This document shows positions 11,232-24,792 of a stretch of DNA of 64,000 nucleotides, in pieces. Position numbers and translations under genes: made by a program. The stretch is from Linnemannia elongata. Its lineage: Eukaryota; Mortierellomycota; Mortierellomycetes; Mortierellales; Mortierellaceae. The stretch is from contig JAXBDG010000001.1 in assembly GCA_036320915.1 (NCBI GenBank), positions 3,122,001-3,186,000 of the forward strand. Reading direction: 5' to 3'. The notes below the pieces were generated by a model that was not told the DNA's origin, searched no databases, and worked only from the letters and a program-made list of their open reading frames with translations. The stretch's first letter is position 1; every line of letters starts with the position of its first letter.

Positions 11232-14200
11232 TTATTTCTCAACCATACTCAGAGACAGGATACGCGCTAGCTGCGTCTCTTCGTCCTCAATCTCCTCTTG
11301 CATGGCACTCTGCGAGTACTGCCGGAAAATCGCGGGCTGTCTTCCCACGGGTACCACTTTCTCCGATGGTCCTTGTCCTTTACCCTGAGAACCTGTCGAT
11401 CCCAGCGACGACTCCGAGCTGGTACGAGCTACCATCGACCATGTCATCTTCTTCACAACCGGTTCCTGAGACTGGGCGGCGGGCTCAATTCTCGAGGTAG
11501 AGGCAGCAGTGGTGGTGGTGGTGGTGGCGCTAGAAGACAACAGAGATGATGTACTTGTCGAATCAGGCGTTGGTACTGACTTGCCAATACTAGGCCAGTC
11601 ATCAGCGACTGCTGCACTCGAAGCGCTCAACTTGGTGGCGTCGATCTCGATGGCAGCCCTCGCCTGGTCTTCTTCGTCTTGCAGCTCCTTGAGGATAGAG
11701 TCGACAATGGCTTGATCCTCTTGGCTCACATGGACATCGCTGACCGTGGCGTCAACATCAAGGACCTGGCTGGTTTCCCACTCTAGCGGTTGGTGAGAAT
11801 GGCTATGAGCATCACCCGAAGCAAAGGTACTCGGACCATCTGAGGCCTCCGAATGATGGTGATGATGGTGGTGGTGTTGGTGACTGTGGAGATGGTGGTT
11901 GTCGTGGTCGTCATTATTGGGCTCGACGTCAAGCATACTGAGCTCGATTGCCCTTCTCACCAACTCTTCCTCCTCGTCCAACTCTTGTTCGCTCACTAGT
12001 TCATTTACTTGAGGTGCAGAGGAAGGTGACACAGACTTGGCGATCGACGTCGAAGATCCTTCACCCCCGATTCCAAATTCACCAAGCAACCGTTGCTCCA
12101 GCATGTGCTGTTGCTGGAGATCTTCAATTTGCTGCAATTCGGAGGCCGCTATGGCAGCATCTTGATCGTCCTGCTCCTTCGATAGCATCATCACATACTC
12201 GACTACCTCCTCATCCGTCATGTCGACCATGTTCAACCCTTGAAGGTTATTGTATCGCTTGTGAAGTTGTTGCTGACGTTCCTTAACCTGGCTTTCTAGT
12301 CGTTTCAGAGACACAGTCTCCTCCAAGCTGTGCCGGATGTCGTTCTGGATCTTGGTGCGATGGCCAGCGCTGTAGTTGATTGGCTTCTTTGCTGCACCTT
12401 TTCGGTACTTGTCTAATGTTTGCGTAGGATTCGTTCATGGAAGTTGTCAGTCAAGTAGACAATAAACGGAAGCCATTTGATACAGAAACGAAAAGCATGT
12501 TAACAGGCTCATACCTTTGGCAAGTCCAGCTCCTGGTGAAAAGTCCCAACTCCTGATTAGGCCTCCAACCGAGACGACGCCACGGCATTGAATGCCGTCA
12601 ATGACCATGCACCGATTCACCAATGATGTGGTGTCGTTTGCCTCTCGGCCACGAATGTACCTAACAGACGCAATACACTGGCGTTGTCAGACTACAGCTC
12701 AGAAAGAGCAACGTGTGTATGAGCAAACACAACAAAGGATGACAGCGACTTACCCAGTGTTGAGGACAGAGACTAGTTTGCCGTTGACAGGATTCCAAGC
12801 CTTGATCCACCCATCCGTACTATAGATTGAATGCGACTCACCGTTAATAAAATGGACCTATGCAGCTCGATTATACGGCGCAGCGTCTTCATAGCAAGGT
12901 AAACATACCTTCCAGAGACAAGAATCAGTTTGTCAATGAACAAACTTGTCACTTGCGTATCATGTGCCCGCAGAACGCAAGTCGGGCTCAACATTGGAGT
13001 CTCTTGCTGGATTTGACTGGGGTGGAGATCTTTATGCGCCGACGATGACTTGCGGTTGAAGATATCGCTCAAATACCAAAGACAAATGTTGCCGGAGTTG
13101 TCTCCAGTAGCAAGAAGACTGGGTGCATCGTGACGGCCGTAGAGTGCGTGGAGTGTTTGTTGGCTCTTGGGGCTAGAGGCATTCGAAAGCGAGATCATAG
13201 GTTTCTCATGCTTAGGGATGTCCCAATGGATTGCAGTGATTGGGGACAGATGTGCCGGGCTCTTTAGAGTCGCGAGATGCTCCTGCGTGTCCAAACTGTA
13301 AAGGTGCATGACCTTTGAATCCGCAGCCTGGGCCAAGATCAAACCATGTTCGCCCAGTCCAAAATCGACCTCAAGGTAATGGACGCCCTTGAACTCTTCT
13401 GGTAAGTTGATCACCTTCGGCAGCGTAGGGGCAAGAGCAGGTTCAGGAATGATCTCTCCGTCGACCACTATCAGCCCAGGTGTTGCAGGCGGCGTCGACT
13501 GAGCGGTGGTGTCAGACGCAGTAGATCGTGCAGGGGATGAAACGCCATTGGAAGTGGCAAATATAGGAGAAACGATGGCGTTGATATCGACGTCCCAAAT
13601 GTAGATCTCGCCTCCAGATGTTCCTGCAATAATGCGAGAGCTGGGCTCGCAGCAAATGTGGTCGATTCTCCCTGTGTTGGCTCCGGTCAAGCTGAGACCG
13701 GTCCTGAACTCGCGGACAGTACGAGCTTTCACAACATCCCATAGACGAACGACTCCATCGGCACCTCCGGTCAAGACAAATCCAAGGTAGTTTGGCACCA
13801 GCTTGACACAAGAGACCGGTCCGTTGTGAAATCCTGAAAACGTTTGGAACGACTGCCCTGCAGTGGCATATGAGAGGATCGTCAAAGAAACCTGACCGGT
13901 GGATAGACCCCAAAGGACACGATGGCTATTGTGACAAAATGTTCCGACGGTGAGTGAAAAGTAGCAGAGCATCTAACTGATCGAGGTTGGCCAGTAGAGA
14001 GATATTTCACCTCGACATACCGATCCATTGTCATAACGGAGACTTCAAGGTGGATCATCCTGAATACTGCATCCTTTTGGACTTTTCCAAGCTGTGGGTT
14101 GCATTTCGCCACGACACCTAATCATATTGAAAAAGAGAAGCGGGTCAAAGTGAGTAATAGTTTCGTCCGCGTTGATAATACATGCCGACTAGCCTTCCTT

Positions 14201-15335
14201 GGCAAATAATAACCACCTTGTGAGAGACCGCCGGCCAAGAACCAGCCTTGGTTGGGAGTGTTGTTCGTCTCCGCCCATAGTTCTGTAATCTGTCCAATCT
14301 TGGGGTCGATCATGATGTTGAATCCACGTCCCTTCTCCCATCGCCGCAGTAACCTTGTCCGCTTAATATATTCTCCCCGCCAGCTCTTAGGATCGAGTCG
14401 CTTGAAAGGCACAGATGCTCCAAAGAACTTTATGAATGCCTGCTTCCAGCAAGAATCCGCATTGACGACGTGGTAGAACAGCTGGCATACTAGAGATACG
14501 ACAAACTGCAGCCAGAATAACAAGATTTTAGTTGATTGTTCGCTTGGGCTTGAGAGATTCATAATCTCCTTGTAATCTGATGCTGGCTTACCAGTTCGTT
14601 GGGCTCAAGATGAGAGACGATGTGGGAAAGTAGTTCGACCGGCAAGGTACAGATAACATTGACCCTAAAAAGAGGATACAATAACAGTGAGATGATTGCC
14701 CTAAACCCCAAGTAATCAAATGATCGGAGCAATTGCTGCTAAACGCGTCCTTACCCTGTGTTGTTGAGTTCCGCTTTAGCTGCTAGCCGCTTCTCTCTCG
14801 CTGCCTGAATCGCCTCCCATGAGAGAGTCGAGTACGAATGGACGATCGAGTTTGCCAGATCTGGGCGAAAGGTCCCCAATTGCCTCAGCTTCTCGATGGC
14901 TGCCGAGTTCCCAGGGTTCCCTCCAGATCCAGAGCCAGATCCAGATCCTGCGTTTGAGCTCGATGCTGATCCAGGCCTCGACGACTGGGCATGGATTTGA
15001 GCTGTCCGCCCTCTCCGATCTCGCCTCTTGGCCGATCCTGGTTTCTGGAAGATGTTGAAATTGTGGAACCCGTTCGACTGGCGGTTGTTGACCGACGTTT
15101 GTCTCTCCCATTCCAGCCAAGACTCCTCGATTCGCAACTTTTGGTCATGGAAGTGTGCGAGATCGTCTTGCGGGTCATAGTAGTCCTCATCGCTCATTTC
15201 CTCGTCGTCCATGTCGTCGTTGTCGTCAATGGACTCATTGTCACTAGGTATGTCCTCAGTGTGTTGACTCTGAGCCTGGTCCTGCTGCTCCTGTGAATGA
15301 GGGTTCTGGTGGTGCTGTTGGTTGGAATTAGACAT
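11232..15335 (-). CDS. UFO1: F-box / WD40 / ubiquitin-interacting-motif protein, Ufo1-like
   Basis: Eight exons: 15335-14755, 14664-14592, 14505-14217, 14117-14021, 13925-12909, 12819-12754, 12660-12515, 12412-11232; 3450 nt, 1149 aa. After an acidic, Gln/Ser-rich N-terminus comes an F-box (about residues 194-240) beginning VNVICTLPVELLSHIVSHL. WD40 repeats follow (roughly 330-780), for example GFVLTGGADGVVRLWDVV and STDGWIKAWNPVNGKLVS. The C-terminal region is disordered with a poly-His run and holds ubiquitin-interacting motifs: EEEELVRRAIELSMLD fits the consensus fully, while DEEVVEYVMMLSKEQ and DEETQLARILSLSMVE fit except at the central Ala. F-box plus WD40 plus three UIMs is the layout of yeast Ufo1, an SCF substrate receptor whose UIMs promote its own turnover. 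Orthology is inferred from this layout. Confidence 0.82.
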
Positions 15336-15462
15336 GGCGTGAAGTGGTGAAGAAATAAAAAATGTCCTGCGAAGGGATTTTTTATTACTGAACTTGAATT
15401 ACTGCGGCTGCGAACCTTGTGCGACCCAATCAGATTTATTTAACGCCCATGCATCGCTACAA

Positions 15463-16403
15463 CTACTTTTCTTGGGCCTCCAAGTCCGTAAACTGCTCTG
15501 GTTGCTGCTGCTGAGTCTCATCGACGGATTCCTCGTTGGGGTGAATGCCTGTCATGGCCTCAAGGTGTCCGGCCTCATGAATCTTGCCGTCGTTGTCCTT
15601 GACCAGGTAGTTAAAGTCGCGTGGAGGATAGGGGATGTGAGAATGGGACCTGGTGACCGATGGATAGTATTGGTGATACGCAAAAAAGGCAAAGAAGATG
15701 CCAATAACCGTGCCCCAGCCAACATCCGCGGCCGAATATCTGTAATCCTCAATGCGCGAAACCGTGACCAAGATGGCGGCTGAAGCGTATAGGAATAAAG
15801 CAGAAAACCCCTCCGGTTAGTACTCAATGCAACTAAGATGGATTGATTTCACCATGATATTAACAACCAGACTTACTCAGGACGGGTACCATGAGGATGA
15901 CACTCTTGAGGGAATACCCCTTTCTGTCAAATACATGCATCTTGCCGGCGAGCCATAAAGAGAGGTAGATGAGACCGGCGAAGGAGGCTAGAGTGATAGA
16001 TGATAGATAGTTTAGTGTGCGGTATTCTTTATTGCTTCATCGAACAGGTGAAGATTTGGCCTAAAGACTCACTGCTGGCATGTCCTGAGGGGAACGAGCG
16101 CATGCCGTCCTTGAAGACAGAATGGTTAGTTGTGGTGCAGACGTCCACTGACCAGAGTTTCAAGGGCTCGTCGCGGGTGATGGCAACCCCGTTGAGCATC
16201 GGCTTGCACCGATCGATGAAATCCGGTCGATGTTTGCCGACCGTGACCTACAAGAACACCATCAAAAGAGTATTTGCAAGAATATGTCCAAGATTAAACC
16301 CTGACTCGTTGCTGTCTGTGGCATGTTTCCTTCGCCAACAACAACAGCTCACACGACCCAACCTAAAAAAATGTATAGCGAGCGGGATTGTACACAAACC
16401 GAT

Positions 16404-16437
<34 letters not shown>

Positions 16438-16940
16438 TCCTGATGTGCGCTTCACATCTCATTCTTCTCTGTTGATGTTTGGCATGACTGAACATGTTTT
16501 CTTTGCACTTCAAAGTTCACTTTTGTTTATCGCCTCGTCCATACTTTCTCCGAACCGATGTTCAATTGGTCCCTAGTGGAACCCCGGATTACCTTGACGA
16601 CCTGCGTGACAACGATAGTCAAGGAGACCGAGAGAAGCAGACCTAAGAAGCCGTTGTGGAAGTCATAAGAGCTCCGTCTGATGAAAAGTGAGACCACAGC
16701 CATCAGAACAGCAGGGAACACAACGGCAATGACAATGAGCGCCCAGGTAGGGATTGTCTCCTTTTCCTTGTATGGGTACATCAACGATCTGTCTTCGACC
16801 GAGAACTGTCTCTTGAAAGGTGTGAGGTTGTCGAGCATGAGGAAGAGTGCAATTAGAACGACACAGAGGATCCAGTCGAATAGATAGGAGAAGGCGAGGC
16901 GAACAGCGGGCTTCTTGAACCCCTTGGTGGCACGGTCCAT
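15463..16940 (-). CDS. PAP2-family lipid phosphatase (Dpp1/Lpp1-like), altered motif 3
   Basis: Four exons: 16940-16593, 16247-16073, 15987-15877, 15779-15463; 316 aa. Several hydrophobic segments (about residues 15-35, 60-80 and 95-115, plus three after residue 170) mark a polytopic membrane protein. Motif 1 KVTVGKHRP fits K-x6-RP, and motif 2 is SFPSGHAS. Motif 3 reads SRIEDYRYSAAD where the family has SR-x5-H-x3-D, so the expected His is Tyr (codon at 15736-15738). Family members remove phosphate from diacylglycerol pyrophosphate, phosphatidate and lysophosphatidate. With that His missing, activity is uncertain. Intron 1 (345 nt) carries A31 on the plus strand, which is T31 in the sense of the gene. 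The C-terminus is acidic and Gln-rich. Confidence 0.88.
16405..16435 (+). repeat. A31 homopolymer inside a lipid-phosphatase intron
   Basis: Thirty-one A on the plus strand, so a U31 tract in the pre-mRNA of the minus-strand gene, about 160 nt before the 3' splice site. Confidence 0.9.
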
Positions 16941-18005
16941 GGCGAGAAAGAAGGCGAGGATATTAAGAGCGAGGATGGAGTAGGAGTACGAGGACGTGGA
17001 AGGGAAGTAAGAAAGGTTTGATAGAACGGAGCCGTTGATGAGAATAGAAGCGAGAAGTGAGGGGTCAGGTCAGGAAAAAGGCAAAGGGCAAAGGAAGAGA
17101 AAGGAAAGGAGAAAAAAGAGGGCTAAAAGCCCCGAAGCGTTGTTATCGGCTGCCTTTTTATGCATCCGCGGCGGCCCGTGGGGAGATCAGGGTCAGGAAA
17201 AGATGCATCCTTCCTCCCATAGTGTGAGTGTGGAGAAAAAAGCATAGTCTATTGCACTGCGGTTGGTGGCAATGGGTGTGGCTGAAAAGCCACTAGAAAG
17301 GGCTCGTGTTATTAAGGGTAGCCTTGGTGATTAGTCGCCGAAAAAATTATTTTTTTCGCTCTTTTCTTTCTTCTTGAACTCCCACCGCAAACACATATAT
17401 AAGTGCGATTTTTACTATGGAGTCTCCAACCCAACCCTCCACCTTACGCCACCAATCCAACTCCTTTCACTCCCACTCCTTATTCATCCGAATCCCTCCC
17501 CATTCGTTGCACTCATCCACCGACAATCGACACGAGGTACCACTACTTTCTTTAGTTTGTTTTTTATTTTTTTATTTTTTTTTGTTATTTCGTTATACTC
17601 TAGCAGGAGCCCTTTGTGATCTTTGTGACATCTCCTTTTCGTCCCTGATCTCGCGACACCATGGCTATTGCATTTCGAACATAAACACTGACAAGAGGAT
17701 GCAAGCAAACAAAGCTAAAGCCATGCATATAACCCCTCCCTCTTGGCTCTCAGCTCTTTGCCTCACAAAAGAGCATACTCTCTTGGGTCTCGTTTCCTTT
17801 CCATGTGAATGAGTGTTCAAATGTTGGTTGAGAGGGATTGTAGATGAACAAAGAATTGTGTATGCAATGAGTAAATCAGCCTTCCTTCACCTTCACTTTC
17901 CCACCGCGTTACGAGTTTCATTTGCTGTCGCAGTCACTTTCCATCCTAACCTATTTGTCTGCCCTCTAGGATAACTAGCGCTCATAGACTGCGCGATCTA
18001 ACAAT
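16941..18005. other. Divergent intergenic region (lipid phosphatase / MOT1)
   Basis: Promoters of two divergent genes. A TATA-like box lies on the phosphatase side. 17340-17620 is pyrimidine-rich with T runs. No gene recognised. Confidence 0.55.
17151..17163 (-). promoter_or_regulatory. TATA-like box of the lipid phosphatase gene
   Basis: Minus-strand GCATAAAAAGGCA about 215 bp before the ATG at 16940. It resembles the CATAAAAGG boxes of the GST and CipC-like genes in this window. Confidence 0.4.
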
Positions 18006-21000
18006 ATGACGACCAGGTATGTGTCCTAGCTGCGTAACCCACTATGCCTATTTTCCTACGCCTGATCACACGGAGAGCTGCCGAGAAAACAAAACAACTT
18101 TGTAACAACTTCATTTCTAATCCTAGGCTCGATCGCCTTGTGCTGCTCCTGGAAACCGGGTCAACTGCTGCAGTCCGCGCCACTGCTGCTCAGCAACTCG
18201 GAGATATTCAGAAACAGCACCCATCAGAACTATTCAATCTGCTTTCAAGGGTAAGCATGCCCCTCCGTGTTTCTATTGACAGACAAACAAGAATATGAAT
18301 GGAAATACTTACTCGGTGTTGTCACTTTCTTTTTCTCTCGCTGTATGGCTCAATCAGGTCCTTGTACATCTTAGAAGTAAGAGTTGGGATACTAGGATTG
18401 CAGCTGGTCAAGCGTTGGAAGCCATTGTCGGGAATGTGCCTCAGTGGGATCCATCAGCTGGTGAGTATCTCTCTGTCACTAACGCAACGTTTGTCAGTCA
18501 TGAGTATCCTCAGATGTACTAACATTAGCTTATGAACCGCTCTAGATCCAGAAGTAAAGCCAGAGGATGGAGTAGCCGAAAACAAAACTTCTTCGACAGA
18601 AACGCCAAATTTCGACCGCCTGTCCTTCTCCAGCTTTGACATTAGCCAAGTGCTTCAAAACGGCAAGTTGCTTCTGGGCTCTGCAGGAAAGGAATACGAC
18701 CTCGATTTGAGTGATCTGGATCCAGCCGAACGGTTGGCAATCCAGAGAAAAAACCTGAGCGCCAACCTAGGGCTTATGACCTCTCAGTTTATGGACGGTA
18801 AGATGTCGCGCCACTAAAAACTGGACAACAGGCCAAGGACTTCCGTGGCGTGAATGAAAAACTCATCGTCTCTCATTTTCAATCGTGATAGTTGATCTCG
18901 TTGACGAGTCGGATATTTCAGCACCAAAGGCACAATCGGCTTCAGTGAAGAAGGAAGAGTCTCCTACGCCAGCGTCATCCGCATCACAGACTGGATCAAA
19001 ACAGCCGCTCGCTTCCCCCGCTATCCAAAATGACGTCGATATGGATGGACTCAGTGCACGCGAGAGAAACAAGCTGAAGCGGCGAGCAAAGACAGATTTG
19101 AAGTTCAAAGGAAAAGACAAGTAATAGCAACTGCTATCAAAACTCAGTCTTATGGTTGAATGATTGCTATCAAAGTTCAAAGGAACAAACATTCTAACTA
19201 GCTTGAAAAATGACTTTAGGGTCCGTGTTATCGACCTCGCAGGAAGACGCAAGGGACCAGAAACCCCGGGAACGCCAGCAACACCAGGTGCCGGCGCAGA
19301 AGGACAGGATGGCGGGTACTTTGATATCACTCCTCAATCTGACGGAAACAAAGTGGTAGTGGAAGCCAAACTCCCCGTTCAGTCAGTCTTGGAGACTTCA
19401 ACCGAGTGGCCATTCGAGAGCATCTGCGATATTCTCTGCATGGATCTTTTTGATCCCAATTGGGAAGTTCGTCACGGAGCAGGAATCGGTCTCCGGGATA
19501 TTCTGAAGGTCCAAGGTAGCGGAGCAGGGCGGATCGTTGGATGCACCAAGGCGGAGAATGACGTCCGACATAATGAATGGCTTGAAGATTTGGCTATTCG
19601 TCTTCTCTGCGTATTTTCGCTGGATCGTTTCGGAGACTTTGTTTCTGATCAGGTAATGAGCGTGTTGCTTGGATTTTTAGAGGCGTTACTTTTTTATCAA
19701 TTATTACGAGACATCAGTGTACCTGACACGCGCTTCCTTTGTGCATGTGGAACGTAGGTCGTCGCCCCAGTGAGAGAGACTTGCTCGCAAACGCTGGGAG
19801 CTTTGCTGAGACATATGTCCGATGAAGGAGTGAAGAGCACGCTTGGGGTCCTGATGCGACTCATCTACCAGGCCGACGTCTTTGAGGAGGGCATGGAGCG
19901 TGATTACATTTGGGAAGTGAGGCACGCTGGATTGCTTGGACTCAAATACGCCGTCGCAGTCCGGAAAGATTTGCTAGACAACAATTCAGTGTATGCCACC
20001 GAGATGCTTGAGAATGTCGTCAAGGCTGTTGTTCTTGGTCTGCAAGATGAAGATGACGACGTCCGAGCAGTGTCAGCGTCGACCCTTATACCCATTTCGT
20101 CCAACTTTGTCAACAAATTGCCACAACGTATTCCCGATGTTGTCAATGTCCTCTGGGACTGTTTGGCTGTCCTGAAGGACGATTTGACAGCGTCTACCGC
20201 CAGTGTCATGGATCTCTTGGCCAACTTGTTCACTTTCCAAAGTGTGCTCGATTTTATGATTCAGCCTCAGGACGAAAGGTAAATAATGTCTTCTTTGGGT
20301 TAAAACTGCGGAACAACTAAGGAGAAAACAGTCGTAACTAACCTATGCCATCCCTCTGCCAGCCACTCACTAGTGAATCTTATCCCTCGTCTTAACCCGT
20401 TTTTCCGACACACGATTCCAAGTGTCCGGACCTCTGTTCTGAACGCCATGCTGACCTTCTTGAAACTCAAAACCATCTCAGAGTGGGTGGACGAGAAGGT
20501 AGTCCGTATGGTTTATCAGAACTTGATTGTGGAAGAAAAGAAGGATATCCTTGAGCTGTCGCTTACAGTGATGACTGCCTTGATTGCACATATGGGTTTG
20601 ACCGAATCCGCTGCCTCGATTACATCCGTCATGGGTCCTCATTTGCAATCCATGTTCACTTTACTGTTAACGCCGATCGGAACACCACTGGAGACTCGTC
20701 TGTTTTACTCGCCCACCGGTCAGGGAGTGATTACTCTTGTCGCCACAACTCCAGCTCGAGGTCGCAAGGCGCAGTCGGCACAGACACACTCGCATAATGT
20801 CGATATCGGAATGTTGAAGCAGGATCTAGCTCTTGTCTCAACAGCATCTGTGATCCGGTGCCGTCTCACTGCAAGCAAGGCTTTGGGACTTGTCATGGCT
20901 AGCTGGCCGGAGGACCAACTGGAGGGCTCGTTTTGGCATCTTCTTCAACCCAACTTCAACTCGTCCTGGGCAATGAGACGTCAGATGTCATCCAACGTCG

Positions 21001-24000
21001 TCGCGGAGTGGGCTGCTGCTTTCAAGGAGCGTACCAGTAAATACCCCACTGAGGCTGGCTTGCCTTTCGGAATGTCGGCCTCGGGGGCTCTCACGGAATG
21101 CCTGATCTCGGAACCGCCACTCAGCTACTCTGAGAGTATTACTGTTCTCAAGGGCATCCGTGCCGAGATTCAAGCTATGCTCAACGCGTTTGTCACGGAT
21201 GGCAAGTTGCCTCAAGCCAGCATTCCTACATTGGCTCAAGTGCCCAGTACAGGGGATGGGGGTGATGGGTCTGGGTTCACGAGTGATTATGCTCGCCACT
21301 TCGCAGCTGAGGTTGCCCCTAACTTGATGAACCAAATCGGCGCGCGGACGCGAAAGTCTGCCATCCCTCTCCTCACGGGCCGACAGGAGAGAGTCATTGC
21401 AAGCATCGGATACTTTGAGTCGATCAAGGAAAAGGCAGATCTGTACGTTGCTGCTGCTGTTGGATCTGCTGTCATCAACCTGGGAACCTTGCCAGGAAAG
21501 CTTAATCCCGTCATCAACAGTGTCATGAAGAGTGTTCGCGTAAGTACTGAAGGCGATGGTTTTTTGTTGTAACTTTGCAGGCGAGTGTTTCCCGGCAACT
21601 AACCTGTCATTCTACTACGTGGCCATTCAAATAGAGCGAAGAAAACATGGAGCTCCAGATGCGATCAGCGTCGACACTTGTCAGCCTTGTCATTCTTTGC
21701 AATTCCCCCTTTTGCACTCTCCGGGTTGTACCAACTCCCAAGCTGATCAAAAACCTGGCGCGATATCTTTGCGGCGACACCTCTGTTACACCATCATTGG
21801 ACCAGGACTCTTCTTTGGAGGGCATCTTTTCCCTCAAGAAGTCAAAGGAGGCAGCGGCGGACAGCAAGCTCGTCAGCGGGCATGGCATGGAGGATGTCAA
21901 GGTCTCGGCCAAGGATATTAAGGAGGAGGATGATGAACAGGCTAAGTTGACACGACGCGGAGCCCTCGCGGCTTTCAAGGAATTTGCCGGACGATTTGGA
22001 CCTAGCCTCTTTACTGAAGTTCCCAAGATCTGGGAATGCATCCACGCCCCATTGACAACGGCGTTCGCCAATGGACCGGTGACGGAGCCGACAGGATTGG
22101 AGCCAGACGGTTGGCATGATATCATTGATGCTCTGGAGATTATCAAGACCCTTGTCCCTCACTTGCACCCTGTACTGTATCCATCGATCGAGCAGCTGAT
22201 GCCCCATATCGCAACGGCCTTGCTCTCACCCTTCACCGTCGTTCGCCATGCCGCCGCCAAGTGTCTTGCTGTTATTTGCAACGTTATCACCGTTGCTGGA
22301 ATGCACCTTGTGATCGATCGCGTAATCCCCTTCCTCGGAGACACCGCCAATGTGATCCGTCGTCAAGGAGCCTGCGAGATGATCAACGAGGTGGTCCAGA
22401 TCATGGATGCCAAGATCCTGCCCTATGTGGTTTTCTTGATTGTCCCTGTCCTTGGCCGGATGAGTGATCCCGACGAGCCGACTCGATTGGTGTCTACCAA
22501 CTGCTTTGCTCATCTTATCAAGCTTGTTCCTCTTGAAGCCGGAATACCCGATCCACCAGAGATGTCGACCGAGATGCTGCAGCAGCGTCAAGAAGAACGC
22601 CAGTTCTTGATGCAGCTTCTGGACAGCAAGAAACTACAGCCATACTCCATCCCGATCAAGATCAAGGCGGAGCTGCGAAAGTACCAGCAGGAGGGTGTGA
22701 ACTGGTTGGCGTTCCTCAACAAGTACCAGCTTCACGGCATTCTCTGTGATGATATGGGTTTAGGCAAGACTCTACAATCCATCTGCATGTTGGCGAGTGA
22801 CCAGCACGATCGACAGACCAAGTTTGCAGAGACCAAGTTCCCTCAGTACGCCCACTGCCCCTCGATCGTTGTCTGTCCACCCACTCTGACAGGACACTGG
22901 TACCACGAGATTCTTCAGTACACCGACAACCTCAAGCCGATCATGTATACCGGAGGACCAGCAGAGAGGAAGAAGCTGCGGGCTTCGATCCCCAAGCACG
23001 ATGTTGTTATCATGTCTTACGACGTGGTCCGTAACGATATTGAGGATTTGGAGAGAATCCACTGGAACTACTGTATTCTGGACGAAGGTCATATCATCAA
23101 GAACGGGCGGACGAAGATCACCAAGGCGGTCAAGATGGTCCGCGCCAATCACAGAGTGATTCTGTCAGGAACTCCTATCCAGAACAACGTGCTCGAGCTT
23201 TGGTCGCTGTTTGATTTCCTGATGCCTGGGTTTTTGGGTACCGAGAAGCAGTTTAACGATCGTTTCGGCAAGCCTATTATCGCCAGTCGTGATAGCAAGA
23301 GCTCCTCACGAGAGCAGGAAGCCGGTAAGTTGTTGCAATTTTGCGTATACGTGTATGAGCTATGTTCGTCGATAAAAAACCTAGGTTGCTAACGTTCACC
23401 TCCGATGCCTTTTGTATTGTTAGGTGTTTTGGCGTTGGAGGCGTTGCACAAACAAGTGCTTCCGTTCCTGTTGCGTCGTTTGAAGGAAGATGTTTTGAGC
23501 GATTTACCACCCAAGATTATTCAGGACTACTACTGCGAGCTGAGCGACTTGCAGAAGCAGCTGTACGAAGAGTTCTCCAAATCGCAGCTCAAGCACGAGA
23601 TGGAGGAGGAACTCACGGAGGAGACAAAGTCAGATCCACCCCAAAAGGCGACACATATCTTCCAGGCACTGCAGTACCTCCGAAAGCTCTGCAATCACCC
23701 GCTTTTGGTTGTGAACGAGAAGCACCCCGAGTACAAGCGCGTGATGAAGCAGCTCAAGACGCAGAACCAGTCCATCCACGACATTGGGTTTGCACCCAAG
23801 TTGCAGGCACTAAAGCAATTGTTGGTCGATTGTGGCATTGGTTCCAAGCCAGCTTCGGAATCTGCAGCGGATATTGAGGCATCGTTGATCCATGGAGGAG
23901 GCTCGGCAGTGAGCCAGCATCGCGCATTGATCTTCTGCCAGCAGAAGGCGATGCTCGACATTATTGAAAACGACCTGTTACGGCCGCTCTTGCCGACTGT

Positions 24001-24688
24001 CTCGTACATGCGTATGGATGGTGCAGTGGACTCTTCGAGACGTCATGGGATTGTTCAAAAGTTTAACGCAGATCCGTCGATCGATCTCTTGCTTCTGACG
24101 ACGCATGTCGGAGGACTTGGACTGAACTTGACGGGAGCTGATACGGTCATCTTTGTGGAGCACGATTGGAACCCGATGAAGGATCTGCAGGCCATGGACC
24201 GTGCCCATCGATTGGGCCAGAAGAAGGTCGTCAACGTGTACCGTCTCATCACCAAGGGAACCCTTGAGGAGAAAATCATGGGGTAAGTTAGCTGTGCTTT
24301 AAGAATCAGCGTAAATTCTCCAGCTGTATGACCACTGATATTAACCACGATCGTTCTGCGCTCGTTTTAACACCTTAGACTGCAAAAATTCAAGCTGAAC
24401 ATTGCAAACTCGGTCGTCAACCAGCAGAACTCGGGCATGCAGAGTATGGGCACAGATCAAATCCTGGATCTCTTCCAGATCGGCGACGAAGACTCTGATG
24501 GCAAAAAGAAGAAGAAGTTCAAGGGTAAGGACTCTGGCGGAGCTGGCGGCACCGTCGATGATGGTGGGGTTGGTGGGGATCAAAAGATGTCGACCAAGAA
24601 TGTTCTTGAGTCGTTGGAGGGATTGTGGGACGAGAAGCAGTATGAGGAAGAGTACAACTTGGACTCTTTCATCTCCAGTTTGAAGTAG
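18006..24688 (+). CDS. MOT1: MOT1 / BTAF1, Snf2-family TATA-binding-protein remover
   Basis: Eleven exons: 18006-18016, 18127-18250, 18358-18460, 18546-18797, 18892-19120, 19220-19652, 19758-20278, 20363-21539, 21635-23324, 23424-24282, 24379-24688; 5709 nt, 1902 aa (yeast Mot1 is 1867). The N-terminus MTTRLDRLVLLLETGSTAAV is nearly diagnostic. HEAT-type repeats fill most of residues 1-1250 and hold TBP. The ATPase follows: DDMGLGKTLQS (about 1322), DEGHIIKN (about 1433), SGTPIQNN, and in the second lobe HVGGLGLNLTGADTVIF and DRAHRLGQKKVVNVYRL. The enzyme uses ATP to strip TBP from DNA. The first coding exon has only 11 nt, ATGACGACCAG. All joins fit conserved protein sequence, so the model is firm. 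Confidence 0.96.
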
Positions 24689-24786
24689 TTTAGCTCTTAG
24701 TGTTTTCTCGGTCGTCTTCTTTTCCGTTCTTCTCTTTAGCATTTTCTTTCTTCTTTCTAGCACGTTGCCTTTTTTTTTTTTTTACA

Positions 24787-24792
24787 AATAAA
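24787..24792 (+). promoter_or_regulatory. AATAAA poly(A) signal after MOT1
   Basis: AATAAA about 100 nt after the MOT1 stop, following a T14 run, in the 224-bp gap between convergent genes. Confidence 0.4.
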
